A program made the position numbers and the translations under genes. A stretch of DNA of 64,000 nt, taken from positions 558,001-622,000 of the forward strand of contig CAVYMQ010000003.1 of the NCBI GenBank assembly GCA_963769665.1, written 5' to 3'. The DNA comes from JACCTU01 sp963769665 (GTDB lineage Bacteria; Actinomycetota; Thermoleophilia; Gaiellales; Gaiellaceae). The notes beneath the pieces were generated by a model that saw nothing but the letters and a program-made list of their open reading frames with translations, searched no databases and had not been told where the DNA came from. Positions 1 to 7,349 of this stretch are shown in pieces (the stretch's first letter is position 1; every line of letters begins with the position of its first letter).

Positions 1-969
1 CCGGTGGATGCCGAGGATCCCGACCTCCGGGTGGTTGATCAGCGGCGTCACGAACGAGCCCGAGAACTTGCCCGCACTGGTGATCGTGAACGTCGAGCCG
101 CGCAGCTCCTCCGGCTTCAGCGTCCCCTGCCTCGCGCCGTCCGCGAGCCGGGTCACCTCGGCGTCGAGCTCGTCGAGCGAGCGTGAGTCGCAGTCGCGGA
201 CGACCGGGACGACGAGCCCCTGTTCGGTGTCGATCGCAACGCCGAGGTCGTAGCGGTCGGAGAAGACGATGTCGTCCCCCTCGAGCCGCGCGTTCAGCTC
301 GGGGAACTCCTGGAGCGACGCCGCGACCGCCTCGAGCACCCTCGGCACGAGCTGCTTCAGGTCGACGTTGCCGAAGTCGCACTCCTCGACCCACGTCACC
401 GAAGGGATCGACTGCGCGCGCGTCATGTGCTCCGCGATCACGCGCCGCACGCCGCGCAACCGCTCGCGCCGTCCTTCGGAGCCGTGCCTCGGGACCTGGT
501 CCCTGGTCGTGGCCGCACCTCGCACGTCCTCTTCGGTCACACGACCCTGAGGCCCCGTTCCTCCGAGGGTCTCGAGCTCGACGCCCAGCTCCTGGGCAAG
601 GCGTCGGACGAGCGGCGTTGCCCTGACCCGTCCGTCTCCGCCCTGTCCAGGGACCAGGTCCCGAGACGCGGCCGGCGCGGCCACGGCCGGCTTGGCTCGC
701 GGCTGCTCGCGGTCATCTGCAGGGGCGGCCGAACCGTTGCCGATCACGACGATCACGCTCCCGACCGGTACGACGTCGCCCTCCGCCGCGAGGATCTTTG
801 AGACGACCCCAGCCGCAGGCGACGGGATCTCGACCGTCGTCTTGTCGGTCTGGATCTCGACGAGCGGGTCGTCCTCGGCGATCTCCTGCCCCTCGGCAAC
901 GAGCCAGCGCGCGATCTCGCCTTCGGTCAGGCCCTCGCCGAGGTCGGGCAGCTTGAACTCGTAGGCCAC
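1..969 (-). CDS. 2-oxoacid dehydrogenase E2 (dihydrolipoamide acyltransferase), 3' end outside window
   Basis: The acyl-carrying core subunit of a pyruvate or branched-chain 2-oxoacid dehydrogenase complex. The reading frame is open for 323 codons from GTG at 969 to the window edge. The N-terminal lipoyl domain has the swinging-arm lysine at about residue 43 in IQTDKTTVEIPSP. A hydrophilic linker follows, then a peripheral-subunit-binding domain at about 113-146 (PLVRRLAQELGV, GRVTEEDV), then the first part of the acyltransferase core. The catalytic HxxxDG motif would lie beyond base 1. The gene begins 11 bp after the acetamidase stop, as the last visible member of the E1alpha-E1beta operon. 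Whether it acts on branched-chain substrates or pyruvate cannot be decided here. Confidence 0.93.
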   Translation of the reverse strand, partial: MAYEFKLPDLGEGLTEGEIARWLVAEGQEIAEDDPLVEIQTDKTTVEIPSPAAGVVSKILAAEGDVVPVGSVIVVIGNGSAAPADDREQPRAKPAVAAPAASRDLVPGQGGDGRVRATPLVRRLAQELGVELETLGGTGPQGRVTEEDVRGAATTRDQVPRHGSEGRRERLRGVRRVIAEHMTRAQSIPSVTWVEECDFGNVDLKQLVPRVLEAVAASLQEFPELNARLEGDDIVFSDRYDLGVAIDTEQGLVVPVVRDCDSRSLDELDAEVTRLADGARQGTLKPEELRGSTFTITSAGKFSGSFVTPLINHPEVGILGIHR

Positions 970-980
970 GCGCGGAGGTT

Positions 981-1838
981 CTACCGGATCGCGCCGTCGC
1001 GGAGCACGGCGTGCACGCCCTTGACCCCGTTCACGATCTGGGTCACGCGCAGGTCGACCACGACGCTCGAGAGCGCGAGCGCGTAGTTGCGCTCCAGCTC
1101 GAGCTCGCGCTCCATCAGATCGAGCATCGTCGCCATCGCCTCCTCGGCGGCCAGGTCGAGGTCCTCGGAGAAGCCGAACGCGATCCAGGACGTCTCCGTG
1201 CGGGCGATCGGAGTGCGCAGCTCGAGGCCCGAGAGCTCGAGCGTCAGCTCTGCGCGCTCGACGGGGCACTCGATCGCCGTCCCGGACACTTCGCCGTCGC
1301 CCTGCGCCGCGTGACCGTCACCCGCCGAGAAGAGCGCGCCGTCGACGCTGATCGGCAGGTAGAGCGTCGTCCCCGCGACGAGTTCCTTGCAGTCGATGTT
1401 CCCGCCGCACCGACGCGGCGGGCCGGTGGAGTGCCGCCCGGGCTCGTCGGGCGGCATGCCCATCACCCCGAGGAAGGGCGCCAGCGCAACCCTGGCACCG
1501 CGATCTTCGACCCCTTCGTCACTCGCGAGCTTCCACTCGATTCGCGTCGATTCGTGCGCGAGTGTGACGCCCCAGGGACCGGGCACGACGCTGCCGACGC
1601 GGACGACGAGCGTGCCTCCGGCCTTCGCGCCGCGCACCTCGACCGGCCCGACGAGCGCATGCCCCGCGTCGAGCTCCTCGTGGTACGGCTCGAAACGCAC
1701 GCCGTGCTCGTACTCCCAGCCCGCGTTCGGGCACGAGAAGGCGATCGTGTCGCCAGGATCGATCGACAGAACGGGCGCGAGCTCACGCGAGTAGTGCCCG
1801 TGCAAGACCCGACGCTCGTGCGGCAGCTCGTGGATCAC
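981..1838 (-). CDS. Acetamidase/formamidase family protein
   Basis: A predicted 285-residue cytoplasmic amidase of the FmdA/AmdA family, which hydrolyses short amides such as formamide or acetamide to ammonia and the acid. Family features are the N-terminal HYSRELAPVLSIDPGDTI stretch, the GGNIDCK segment near the middle, and LYLPISVDGALFSAGDGHAAQ, typical of metal-dependent acetamidases. The start is GTG at 1838, in a GTGA overlap with the preceding HIRAN-protein stop, so the two are translationally coupled. An in-frame upstream ATG would add about 34 Arg/Pro-rich residues that read as shadow of the neighbour. Its place between E1beta and E2 is unusual. The substrate is unknown. Confidence 0.85.
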   Translation of the reverse strand: MIHELPHERRVLHGHYSRELAPVLSIDPGDTIAFSCPNAGWEYEHGVRFEPYHEELDAGHALVGPVEVRGAKAGGTLVVRVGSVVPGPWGVTLAHESTRIEWKLASDEGVEDRGARVALAPFLGVMGMPPDEPGRHSTGPPRRCGGNIDCKELVAGTTLYLPISVDGALFSAGDGHAAQGDGEVSGTAIECPVERAELTLELSGLELRTPIARTETSWIAFGFSEDLDLAAEEAMATMLDLMERELELERNYALALSSVVVDLRVTQIVNGVKGVHAVLRDGAIR

Positions 1839-2242
1839 GGGCGCGGCATCCCGATCCACGCGTCGCGGGGGGCGAGCAACACGCGCAGGCCTCCGCGCCG
1901 GCCCTCCTCCGCGAACTCTCTGATCGACACGGCCTGCCACTCGTCCGCGCGCAACGTGCGTGCCACCTCCGCGGGGACGTAGCCGGCCTGGACGTGCTGC
2001 CCCTCGTCCCAGATCGCGATCGCGTTCGGATCGTGCTCATTGTCCGGTTCGGGGACGAGCGCGAGTGGCCGCCCGGGTGCGAAGGCTTCCGCCTGCACGT
2101 CGTCCATGCGGTAGCTGACGCCCGCAACCGGGATGACGTGGATGCGAGGATCGTCCTCGCGCACGATCTGCTCGGTCGCGGCGTCCCGCAACCGGTAACC
2201 GGACCCGGCCCGCTCGAGCCACAGACGCAGCCGCTCGCTCAG
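1835..2242 (-). CDS. HIRAN-domain protein with probable CTG start
   Basis: About 135 residues. The C-terminal 85 or so match a HIRAN domain: VAGVSYRMDDVQAEAF, then LVPEPDNEHDPNAIAIW and VQAGYVPAEVA. HIRAN domains bind DNA ends or stalled forks in SNF2-type proteins, but stand-alone bacterial copies are uncharacterised. No ATG, GTG or TTG lies in frame near the proper N-terminus. The best candidate is CTG at 2242, overlapping the E1beta stop in the geometry CTGA that is normal for GTGA and ATGA couples in this window; a GGAAG motif lies about 12 nt upstream. The gene sits inside a 2-oxoacid dehydrogenase operon, which gives no obvious functional link. Confidence 0.7.
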   Translation of the reverse strand: MSERLRLWLERAGSGYRLRDAATEQIVREDDPRIHVIPVAGVSYRMDDVQAEAFAPGRPLALVPEPDNEHDPNAIAIWDEGQHVQAGYVPAEVARTLRADEWQAVSIREFAEEGRRGGLRVLLAPRDAWIGMPRP

Positions 2243-3213
2243 TATTCGAGCAGCTTCCGGACGGCGTTCGAGACGCGCTGCACCGACGGCATGTACGCGT
2301 CCTCGATTTGCCAGTACGGGTACGGAACGTCGTAGCCGGTCACCCTGAGCACCGGTCCGCGCAGGTCGAGCATCGCCTTCTCCGCGAGCACCGCGGCGAG
2401 CTCGGCGCCGTAGCCCGCGGTGCGCGGCGCCTCCTGGACAACGACCACGCGACCCGTCTTCGCCGCCGTCGCGAGCAGCGCGTCCTCGTCGAGCGGCTTG
2501 AGCGAGCGAATGTCGAGCACCTCGCAGGAGCACTCGCCCGCGAGCTCGTCAGCGACCTGCTCGCAGAGCGGCACCATCGACCCGTAGGCGACGAGCGACA
2601 CGTCGGTGCCCTCGCGCGCGAGTCGTGCCTTGCCGAGCTCGACCACGTGCTCGCCTTCGGGAACCTCGCCGCGCATCGTGCGGTAGTGGAGCTTCGGCTC
2701 GAAGAGCACGACGGGATCGTCGGAGCGAATCGCCGCCGCGAGCAAGCCTTTCGCGTCGGCAGGCGTCGACGGGATCGCGACCTTCACGCCCGGCGTGTGC
2801 ACGTAGTACGCCTCGGGCGAGTCGTCGTGCAGCTCCGGCGCGCGCACGCCGCCGCCGTAGGGCATGCGCACCGTGATCGGGAACCGCATCTTCCCCCCGG
2901 TGCGCCAGCGGTAGCGGCCGACGTGCGTGATCAGCTGGTCGAGCGACGGGTACGAGAACGCGTCGTACTGCATCTCGCACACGGGACGCCAGCCGGCCAT
3001 GCAAAGCCCGACGGCGGCGCCCATGATTCCCGCCTCCGCGAGCGGCGTGTCGAAGCACCGATCCGGCCCGAAACGGTCGCGCAGACCCGCGGTCGCCCGG
3101 AACACGCCCCCGGCGCGGCCGACGTCCTCGCCCAGGATCATCACGTTCGGATCACGCCCGAGCTCGACGTGGAAGCAGTCGTTGATCGCTTCGAGGAGCG
3201 TGAGCTCAGCCAC
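2239..3213 (-). CDS. 2-oxoacid dehydrogenase E1 component, beta subunit
   Basis: A 324-residue transketolase-like beta subunit that pairs with E1alpha to decarboxylate a 2-oxoacid with thiamine diphosphate and acylate the lipoyl arm of E2. Visible landmarks are the N-terminal LLEAIND, GEDVGRAGGVFRAT, FDTPLAEAGIMGAAVG, and the C-terminal transketolase domain with VLDIRSLKPLDEDALL. Length matches the usual 325-330. The start is GTG at 3213, giving an 8-nt overlap with the E1alpha stop; the in-frame upstream ATG would add an Arg/Ser-rich shadow of E1alpha. A second E1beta is encoded at 33586, so the genome has at least two complexes. Confidence 0.93.
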   Translation of the reverse strand: MAELTLLEAINDCFHVELGRDPNVMILGEDVGRAGGVFRATAGLRDRFGPDRCFDTPLAEAGIMGAAVGLCMAGWRPVCEMQYDAFSYPSLDQLITHVGRYRWRTGGKMRFPITVRMPYGGGVRAPELHDDSPEAYYVHTPGVKVAIPSTPADAKGLLAAAIRSDDPVVLFEPKLHYRTMRGEVPEGEHVVELGKARLAREGTDVSLVAYGSMVPLCEQVADELAGECSCEVLDIRSLKPLDEDALLATAAKTGRVVVVQEAPRTAGYGAELAAVLAEKAMLDLRGPVLRVTGYDVPYPYWQIEDAYMPSVQRVSNAVRKLLEY

Positions 3214-4255
3214 CGCGCAACTCCCGAAGCTCGTCGTCGAACGACGGCAGCGGCTCGACGTGCGCGTGGTCGAACACGAGCGACACATCGGCGGGCGGCT
3301 CCGCCTCGGCCTCGGTGATGCCGCGCCGCATCGTCTCCAGCGCCTCTGCCTTGAAGGTCGGGTCGATCGCGATCCCGAGCCGCTCGAGGTAGCGCTCGTA
3401 ACGGCCGACGCACTCGTTCTGCCTTTCTTCCTCGACGCGTTCGAGGTCGATGTACGCGCTCGGGTCGTCCGCGGTCGCATGCGGCGCGGCGCGGTACGTG
3501 ACCGCCTCGATCATCGTGGGGCCGCCTCCGGTCCGCGCGCGGGCAATCGCTTCGCGCGTCGCCTCGTACACCGCGAGCACGTCGCCACCGTCTACGCGGA
3601 TCCCGGGAATCCCGTAGCCGATCGCCTTGTCGACGAGCGCTTCCGCGCGGGTCTGCGCCGTGATCGGCGTCGAGATCGCCCACTGGTTGTTGTTGCAGAA
3701 GAGCACGAGCGGCGCACCGGTGACGGCCGCGAAGTTCGCGCCTTCGTGGAACGCGCCCTCGGAGGTCGCGCCGTCGCCGAAGTACGCGATCGCGACCGCT
3801 GGCTCGCCGCGCAGCTTCTTCCCCCACGCGAGCCCGGCGGCGTGTGGGACGTGCGTCGCGATCGGGACGCAGATCGACGCGACGTTGTAGTCGGCCGGGT
3901 TCCACCACCCCGACGGGTGACCGCGCCACCACTGAAGGATCGTGCTCGCCGGCATTCCTCGCAGGAGCGCGATCGCCGACTCGCGGTAGCTCGGGAAGAT
4001 CCAGTCCTCGTCCTCGAGGGCGTAGACCGACCCCGCCTGCATGGCCTCGTGGTTCCAGTAGATCGCGTACGTGCCGATCCGACCCTGGCTGTGGTAAACG
4101 ACGGAGCGCTCGTCGTAGGTCCGGAGCAGGACGAGCGATCGGTAGAGCTCGAGCAGGTCGTGCTCGGTGAGCCCGTCGACCTCGCCGTCAGGGACCGCGT
4201 CGCCGTCGCCGATCACGCGACGAAGGTCGCGCTCGGCGGGTAGCACCTGCGCCAT
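3206..4255 (-). CDS. 2-oxoacid dehydrogenase E1 component, alpha subunit
   Basis: A 349-residue thiamine-diphosphate-binding alpha subunit. The TPP/metal motif is GDGATSEGAFHEGANFA followed by FCNNNQWAIST; other family segments are WNHEAMQAGSVYAL and the TGGGPTMIEAVTYR region. The long N-terminal arm and GHPSGWWNP segment resemble PdhA or BkdA1 proteins of the acetoin/branched-chain type. It is the first gene of the operon. A GATAAT hexamer ends 7 nt before its ATG and no Shine-Dalgarno sequence is visible, so its transcript is probably leaderless. The substrate cannot be fixed from sequence alone. Confidence 0.93.
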   Translation of the reverse strand: MAQVLPAERDLRRVIGDGDAVPDGEVDGLTEHDLLELYRSLVLLRTYDERSVVYHSQGRIGTYAIYWNHEAMQAGSVYALEDEDWIFPSYRESAIALLRGMPASTILQWWRGHPSGWWNPADYNVASICVPIATHVPHAAGLAWGKKLRGEPAVAIAYFGDGATSEGAFHEGANFAAVTGAPLVLFCNNNQWAISTPITAQTRAEALVDKAIGYGIPGIRVDGGDVLAVYEATREAIARARTGGGPTMIEAVTYRAAPHATADDPSAYIDLERVEEERQNECVGRYERYLERLGIAIDPTFKAEALETMRRGITEAEAEPPADVSLVFDHAHVEPLPSFDDELRELRGG

Positions 4256-4262
4256 CGCAGGG

Positions 4263-4268
4263 ATTATC
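4263..4268 (-). promoter_or_regulatory. -10 hexamer of the E1alpha operon
   Basis: On the minus strand GATAAT (five of six to TATAAT) ends 7 nt before the ATG at 4255. Initiation 6-8 nt downstream of the hexamer would put the RNA start at or next to the ATG, the leaderless arrangement seen repeatedly in this window. Confidence 0.5.
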
Positions 4269-4285
4269 CATGAGCGGCTGGGGGG

Positions 4286-5524
4286 TCAGCGAAGCGCCGC
4301 CGCGAGCACCGGATCACGGCCCGCGAGCCAGTCGGTGCTCGAGAGCTCCACGCGGAGGTGGGGCTCCAGCGCAGGGCGCGTGTCGCCGTCGCGGCCCCGC
4401 TCGATGTACTGCGTGGCGACGAGCACCTCCAGGCCGACGTTCGGAAGCACGAACGGAGCAAAGTCGCCCCACTGGCTGGGCGAGCCGCCGGGCGGCTCCC
4501 CGATCAGCCGGGCCCGGGTCGACTGCTCGACGTCAGCGGCGAAGTTGCCCGCCGCGGAGAACGTCGTTCGCCCCGTCAGGAGCACCGGCCGCGAGCGGCG
4601 GTTCACGACCTTGCTCGCGAGCGCGTCGAGGAGCGGGAAGTACCTCGTGTTGTCGCCGCCGCCGTTCTGGCGCACGTCGACGATCAGTCGACGGAAGGCC
4701 GGCCTGCGCGCCAGCCTCTTGATTCGATCCGCGAGGTCGCCTGCGCTGCCCGTGTGCGTGTACGCGACGTAGACGAAGCGTCCGCGCTGCAGCGTCTTCA
4801 CCGCCTGCTCCGTGCCGCGGTATCGAACCCAGAGCGGGTTGCGAACGCCGGGCGGCGCTGCCGGCGGCTGCCAGTAGTAGGGGAAGCGAGCCGTGTAGCT
4901 CGACGCGGCGATCGGCGCGAGCGCGACGTCCCGCCTGCCACTCGCCGACTCCAGCGTGAACGTCACGCGCTCACTCTTGGCGATGCCCAGCCCGCGCAGC
5001 ACCTCGGCGCAGACGAGGTAGTACGGAACGCGCTCGCGGAAGCTCCATTCGTTGTCACGGGTGATCAGCGGACGAACGCGGGCGATGACCTCGTCGACCG
5101 GAACGCCCTCGATCGCGACGAGCTTGGCGCCGGGCTCGTCGCCGTCGACGACCGCAAGCCCATCGGAGAACCAGTAGGTGCGAAGCGGGTAGAGGTGCAT
5201 CGGCCGTGGGTGCGAGTGCAGCGTGTAGATGCCCGAGTGCCCGTCGCGCTCGCCGAGCAGCGCGAGCAAGCGCATCAGCTCGACCACGAGCTGGTCGCGG
5301 TCGAGCGAGCCCGCTCGAGATGCGAGCTCGTCGACTCGCCGCGCGTACTCCTCGCGGGGGGTTGCGTGATACGGGTTCGGGTGGATCCGCTCGAGCTCCG
5401 ACGCGAAGAGCCGCACGTCGCTCTCCGCCCCCGACGGGGTCTCCTTCGCGTTCCCCGCCGCGCAGCCGACCGCCGCCGCGACGAGCAGCACGAGCATCAG
5501 CCCGCGGCGCGGCCGCCGTTTCAC
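4286..5524 (-). CDS. S41-type (tail-specific/C-terminal processing) peptidase-like lipoprotein
   Basis: A 412-residue probable lipoprotein. The N-terminus is a signal sequence with lipobox-like AAAVGC at about residue 20. The C-terminal half has the S41 fold: RRLIVDVRQNGGGDN, then LLTGRTTFSAAGNFAADV with the likely nucleophilic serine in TFSAA, then LIGEPPGGSPSQWGD. It is paralogous to the protein at 6120-7349; both share the SDV-ELERIHP-PYHA beginning. GTG at 5524 makes a GTGA overlap with the PadR regulator stop, so regulator and peptidase are co-translated. An in-frame ATG at 6151 is rejected because it reads through padR. No separate PDZ domain is obvious. The target is unknown. Confidence 0.82.
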   Translation of the reverse strand: MKRRPRRGLMLVLLVAAAVGCAAGNAKETPSGAESDVRLFASELERIHPNPYHATPREEYARRVDELASRAGSLDRDQLVVELMRLLALLGERDGHSGIYTLHSHPRPMHLYPLRTYWFSDGLAVVDGDEPGAKLVAIEGVPVDEVIARVRPLITRDNEWSFRERVPYYLVCAEVLRGLGIAKSERVTFTLESASGRRDVALAPIAASSYTARFPYYWQPPAAPPGVRNPLWVRYRGTEQAVKTLQRGRFVYVAYTHTGSAGDLADRIKRLARRPAFRRLIVDVRQNGGGDNTRYFPLLDALASKVVNRRSRPVLLTGRTTFSAAGNFAADVEQSTRARLIGEPPGGSPSQWGDFAPFVLPNVGLEVLVATQYIERGRDGDTRPALEPHLRVELSSTDWLAGRDPVLAAALR

Positions 5525-6078
5525 GGGTGCGGACGCTTCAGAGCTCGCAGGACCCAGTCTGCCCACTCGAGGTCGAGCTCGGCCGTCTGGATGCCTCTGC
5601 GCAGCAGGAGGTAGTGGTAGAAGTCCGCCCCGCTCCGGCTGTTCGTCGGCTCGATCGCCCGGTACTCGGCGAGCCGCTCCGCCATTTCGTCCCGGAACGC
5701 CTCGACGTGACGGACGAGCACGTCGTCGTCGGTCAGCGCCCCGACGAACAGACGGAGCTGGAACGCCGCGCGGTCGGTCGGGTCGACGTGCGTCAGCCAG
5801 CCGTCGAGCGCCTGCCGGCCCTCCCGCGTGATCTTGTAGAGCGTCTTGTCCGGCCGCTCGGACTGGCTGACCGACCGGCTCCGCGCGTACCCGTCCTTCA
5901 CGAGCCGCGGCAGGAGGCTGTAGAGCTGCGAGCGGGCCGGCGCCCAGACGTAGCCGATCGCCTTCTGGACGTACTTGAGCAGGTCGTAGCCGGAGTTCTC
6001 GCCCTCGATCGCGAGGAGCGCGAGGACGGCGGCCTCCGTCGTGGTCAGCGTCCGGGTGGCGGTTCTCGTCGCGGGCAT
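5521..6078 (-). CDS. PadR-family transcriptional regulator
   Basis: A 185-residue regulator with an N-terminal winged helix (LTTTEAAVLALLAIEGENSGYDL, SQLYSLLPRLVKDGY, TLYKITREGRQALDGWL) and a C-terminal helical dimerisation region of the Vir_act_alpha_C type. It is transcribed divergently from an S41-type lipoprotein gene and is translationally coupled to its paralogue, so it most likely controls both and itself. The ATG at 6078 lies 8 nt after a minus-strand TATGAT hexamer, suggesting a leaderless mRNA. The tandem 15-bp repeats at 6091-6120 are the obvious operator candidates. The ligand is unknown. Confidence 0.88.
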   Translation of the reverse strand: MPATRTATRTLTTTEAAVLALLAIEGENSGYDLLKYVQKAIGYVWAPARSQLYSLLPRLVKDGYARSRSVSQSERPDKTLYKITREGRQALDGWLTHVDPTDRAAFQLRLFVGALTDDDVLVRHVEAFRDEMAERLAEYRAIEPTNSRSGADFYHYLLLRRGIQTAELDLEWADWVLRALKRPHP

Positions 6079-6080
6079 GC

Positions 6081-6120
6081 TTGACTATCATACTCCGTTT
6101 CGGAATACTCCGCAACGGAA
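6081..6120. promoter_or_regulatory. Divergent padR/S41 promoters with tandem PadR operator candidates
   Basis: Two head-to-tail 15-bp repeats abut exactly: TACTCCGTTTCGGAA (6091-6105) and TACTCCGCAACGGAA (6106-6120). Each is a near-palindrome, TACTCCG-N3-CGGAA. They cover a plus-strand promoter TTGACT (6081-6086), 17 bp, AATACT (6104-6109), and a minus-strand promoter TTGCGG, 17 bp, TATGAT (6092 to 6087). Both start codons lie 8-10 nt after their -10 hexamers. A regulator bound to the repeats would occlude both promoters. Confidence 0.65.
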
Positions 6121-7349
6121 TGCATCGCCTGCTCGCGGTCCTCGCCGTCACCTTCGCCCTCGCCGCGTGCGGGTTGGCGGCAGCGGCGCCGCCGGAGACC
6201 GCCTCCGACGTCGAGCTCTACCTCACCGAGCTCGAGCGCATCCACCCGAGCCCGTACCACGCGGTCTCGAAGGCGGACTACCGCGCGGCTGCCGACCGGC
6301 TGATCGCGAGCCTCCCGGAGCTCGACGACGACGAGCTCATGGTCGAGCTCCTCCGACTGGTCGCGCTCCTCGGCGAGCGGGACGGCCACGCGAACATGAA
6401 CCCGCTCTCCGACCACCGCCGCGTGCTCCACCTCTACCCGCTCGCGACGTATGAGTTCGCGGACGGCGTCTACGTCGTCGCGGCACCCGGCCGCCCGCAA
6501 CTCGTGGGCCGCAAGCTCGTCGCGATCGACGGCAAGCCGATCGCCGACGTGCTCCGCCTCCTCGACCCGCTCGTGACCTACGACAACGCGTTGTCGCGCG
6601 CGGCGCACCGCAGCCCGTACCTCGTGTCCGCAGAGATCCTGCACGGGCTCGGGATCACGTCCACCGCGGCGCGCGCCGTGTTCTCGGTCGAAGGCGCGGC
6701 CGACACCGCGATCACGCCCGTCACGGCCCGCGCGTACATCACTGCGCTGCGGCCTGCCTATCCGAACTACCTCGACGGGATGCCGAAGCGCTCGAAGCCG
6801 CTCTTCGTCCAGAAGCGCGGAACGTCCCAGTGGCTGACGACGATCGACAGGGATCGCTCCGTCTACTTCGGCTACAACACCGTGCAGGGCTATCCGAGAG
6901 AGATCGCGGATCGCCTCGTCCGGCTCGCGCGCCGGGCGAAGACGCGCCGCGTGATCATCGACCTGCGCAACAACGGCGGCGGCGACATCAATACGTACGG
7001 GTACCTGCTGCAGTCGCTGAAGTCGCGCCCGGTCAACAAGCGCGGAAAGCTGATCGTGCTGATCGGTCGCACGACGTACTCCGCAGCGGTGCACTTCGCC
7101 GTTGACCTGAAGCGCGGGACCCGCGCGATCTTCATCGGCGAGCCGACCGGCGGCAGCCCGAACCACTACAGCGACACCGCCCCGGTCCCTCTGCCCGTCA
7201 GCGGCTACACGATCAACGTGCCCCGCATCCACTTCGAGAAGCTCCCCGGCCAGAGCGGGCTGCAGCTCGACCCCGACGTCGCGGTCGCGCTGACCGGAGC
7301 CGACTTCTTCGCCGGCCGCGACCCCGTGCTCGCGAGAGCGCTCCGTTAG
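6120..7349 (+). CDS. S41-type peptidase-like lipoprotein (paralogue of 4286-5524)
   Basis: A 409-residue probable lipoprotein. MHRLLAVLAVTFALAACG is a lipoprotein signal peptide with lipobox LAAC. The body has SDVELYLTELERIHPSPYHA at the N-terminus and S41 core motifs near the C-terminus: RRVIIDLRNNGGGDINTYG, LIGRTTYSAAVHFAVDL with the candidate nucleophile serine, and IGEPTGGSPNHYSD. The ATG at 6120 is preferred over TTG at 6081 because it starts the signal peptide and lies 10 nt after the -10 hexamer. It ends in a 4-bp interlocked stop with the convergent lipid kinase. Function beyond envelope proteolysis or peptide binding is not known. Confidence 0.82.
   Translation: MHRLLAVLAVTFALAACGLAAAAPPETASDVELYLTELERIHPSPYHAVSKADYRAAADRLIASLPELDDDELMVELLRLVALLGERDGHANMNPLSDHRRVLHLYPLATYEFADGVYVVAAPGRPQLVGRKLVAIDGKPIADVLRLLDPLVTYDNALSRAAHRSPYLVSAEILHGLGITSTAARAVFSVEGAADTAITPVTARAYITALRPAYPNYLDGMPKRSKPLFVQKRGTSQWLTTIDRDRSVYFGYNTVQGYPREIADRLVRLARRAKTRRVIIDLRNNGGGDINTYGYLLQSLKSRPVNKRGKLIVLIGRTTYSAAVHFAVDLKRGTRAIFIGEPTGGSPNHYSDTAPVPLPVSGYTINVPRIHFEKLPGQSGLQLDPDVAVALTGADFFAGRDPVLARALR

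Noticed and set aside
4..964. Plus-strand reading frames over the E2 region
   Set aside because: They are Arg/Ser-rich shadows; the minus strand carries a complete lipoyl domain and subunit-binding domain.
4286..6151. A 621-residue protein from ATG 6151
   Set aside because: Its first 209 residues are out-of-frame padR sequence; the real gene starts at GTG 5524 with a lipoprotein signal peptide.
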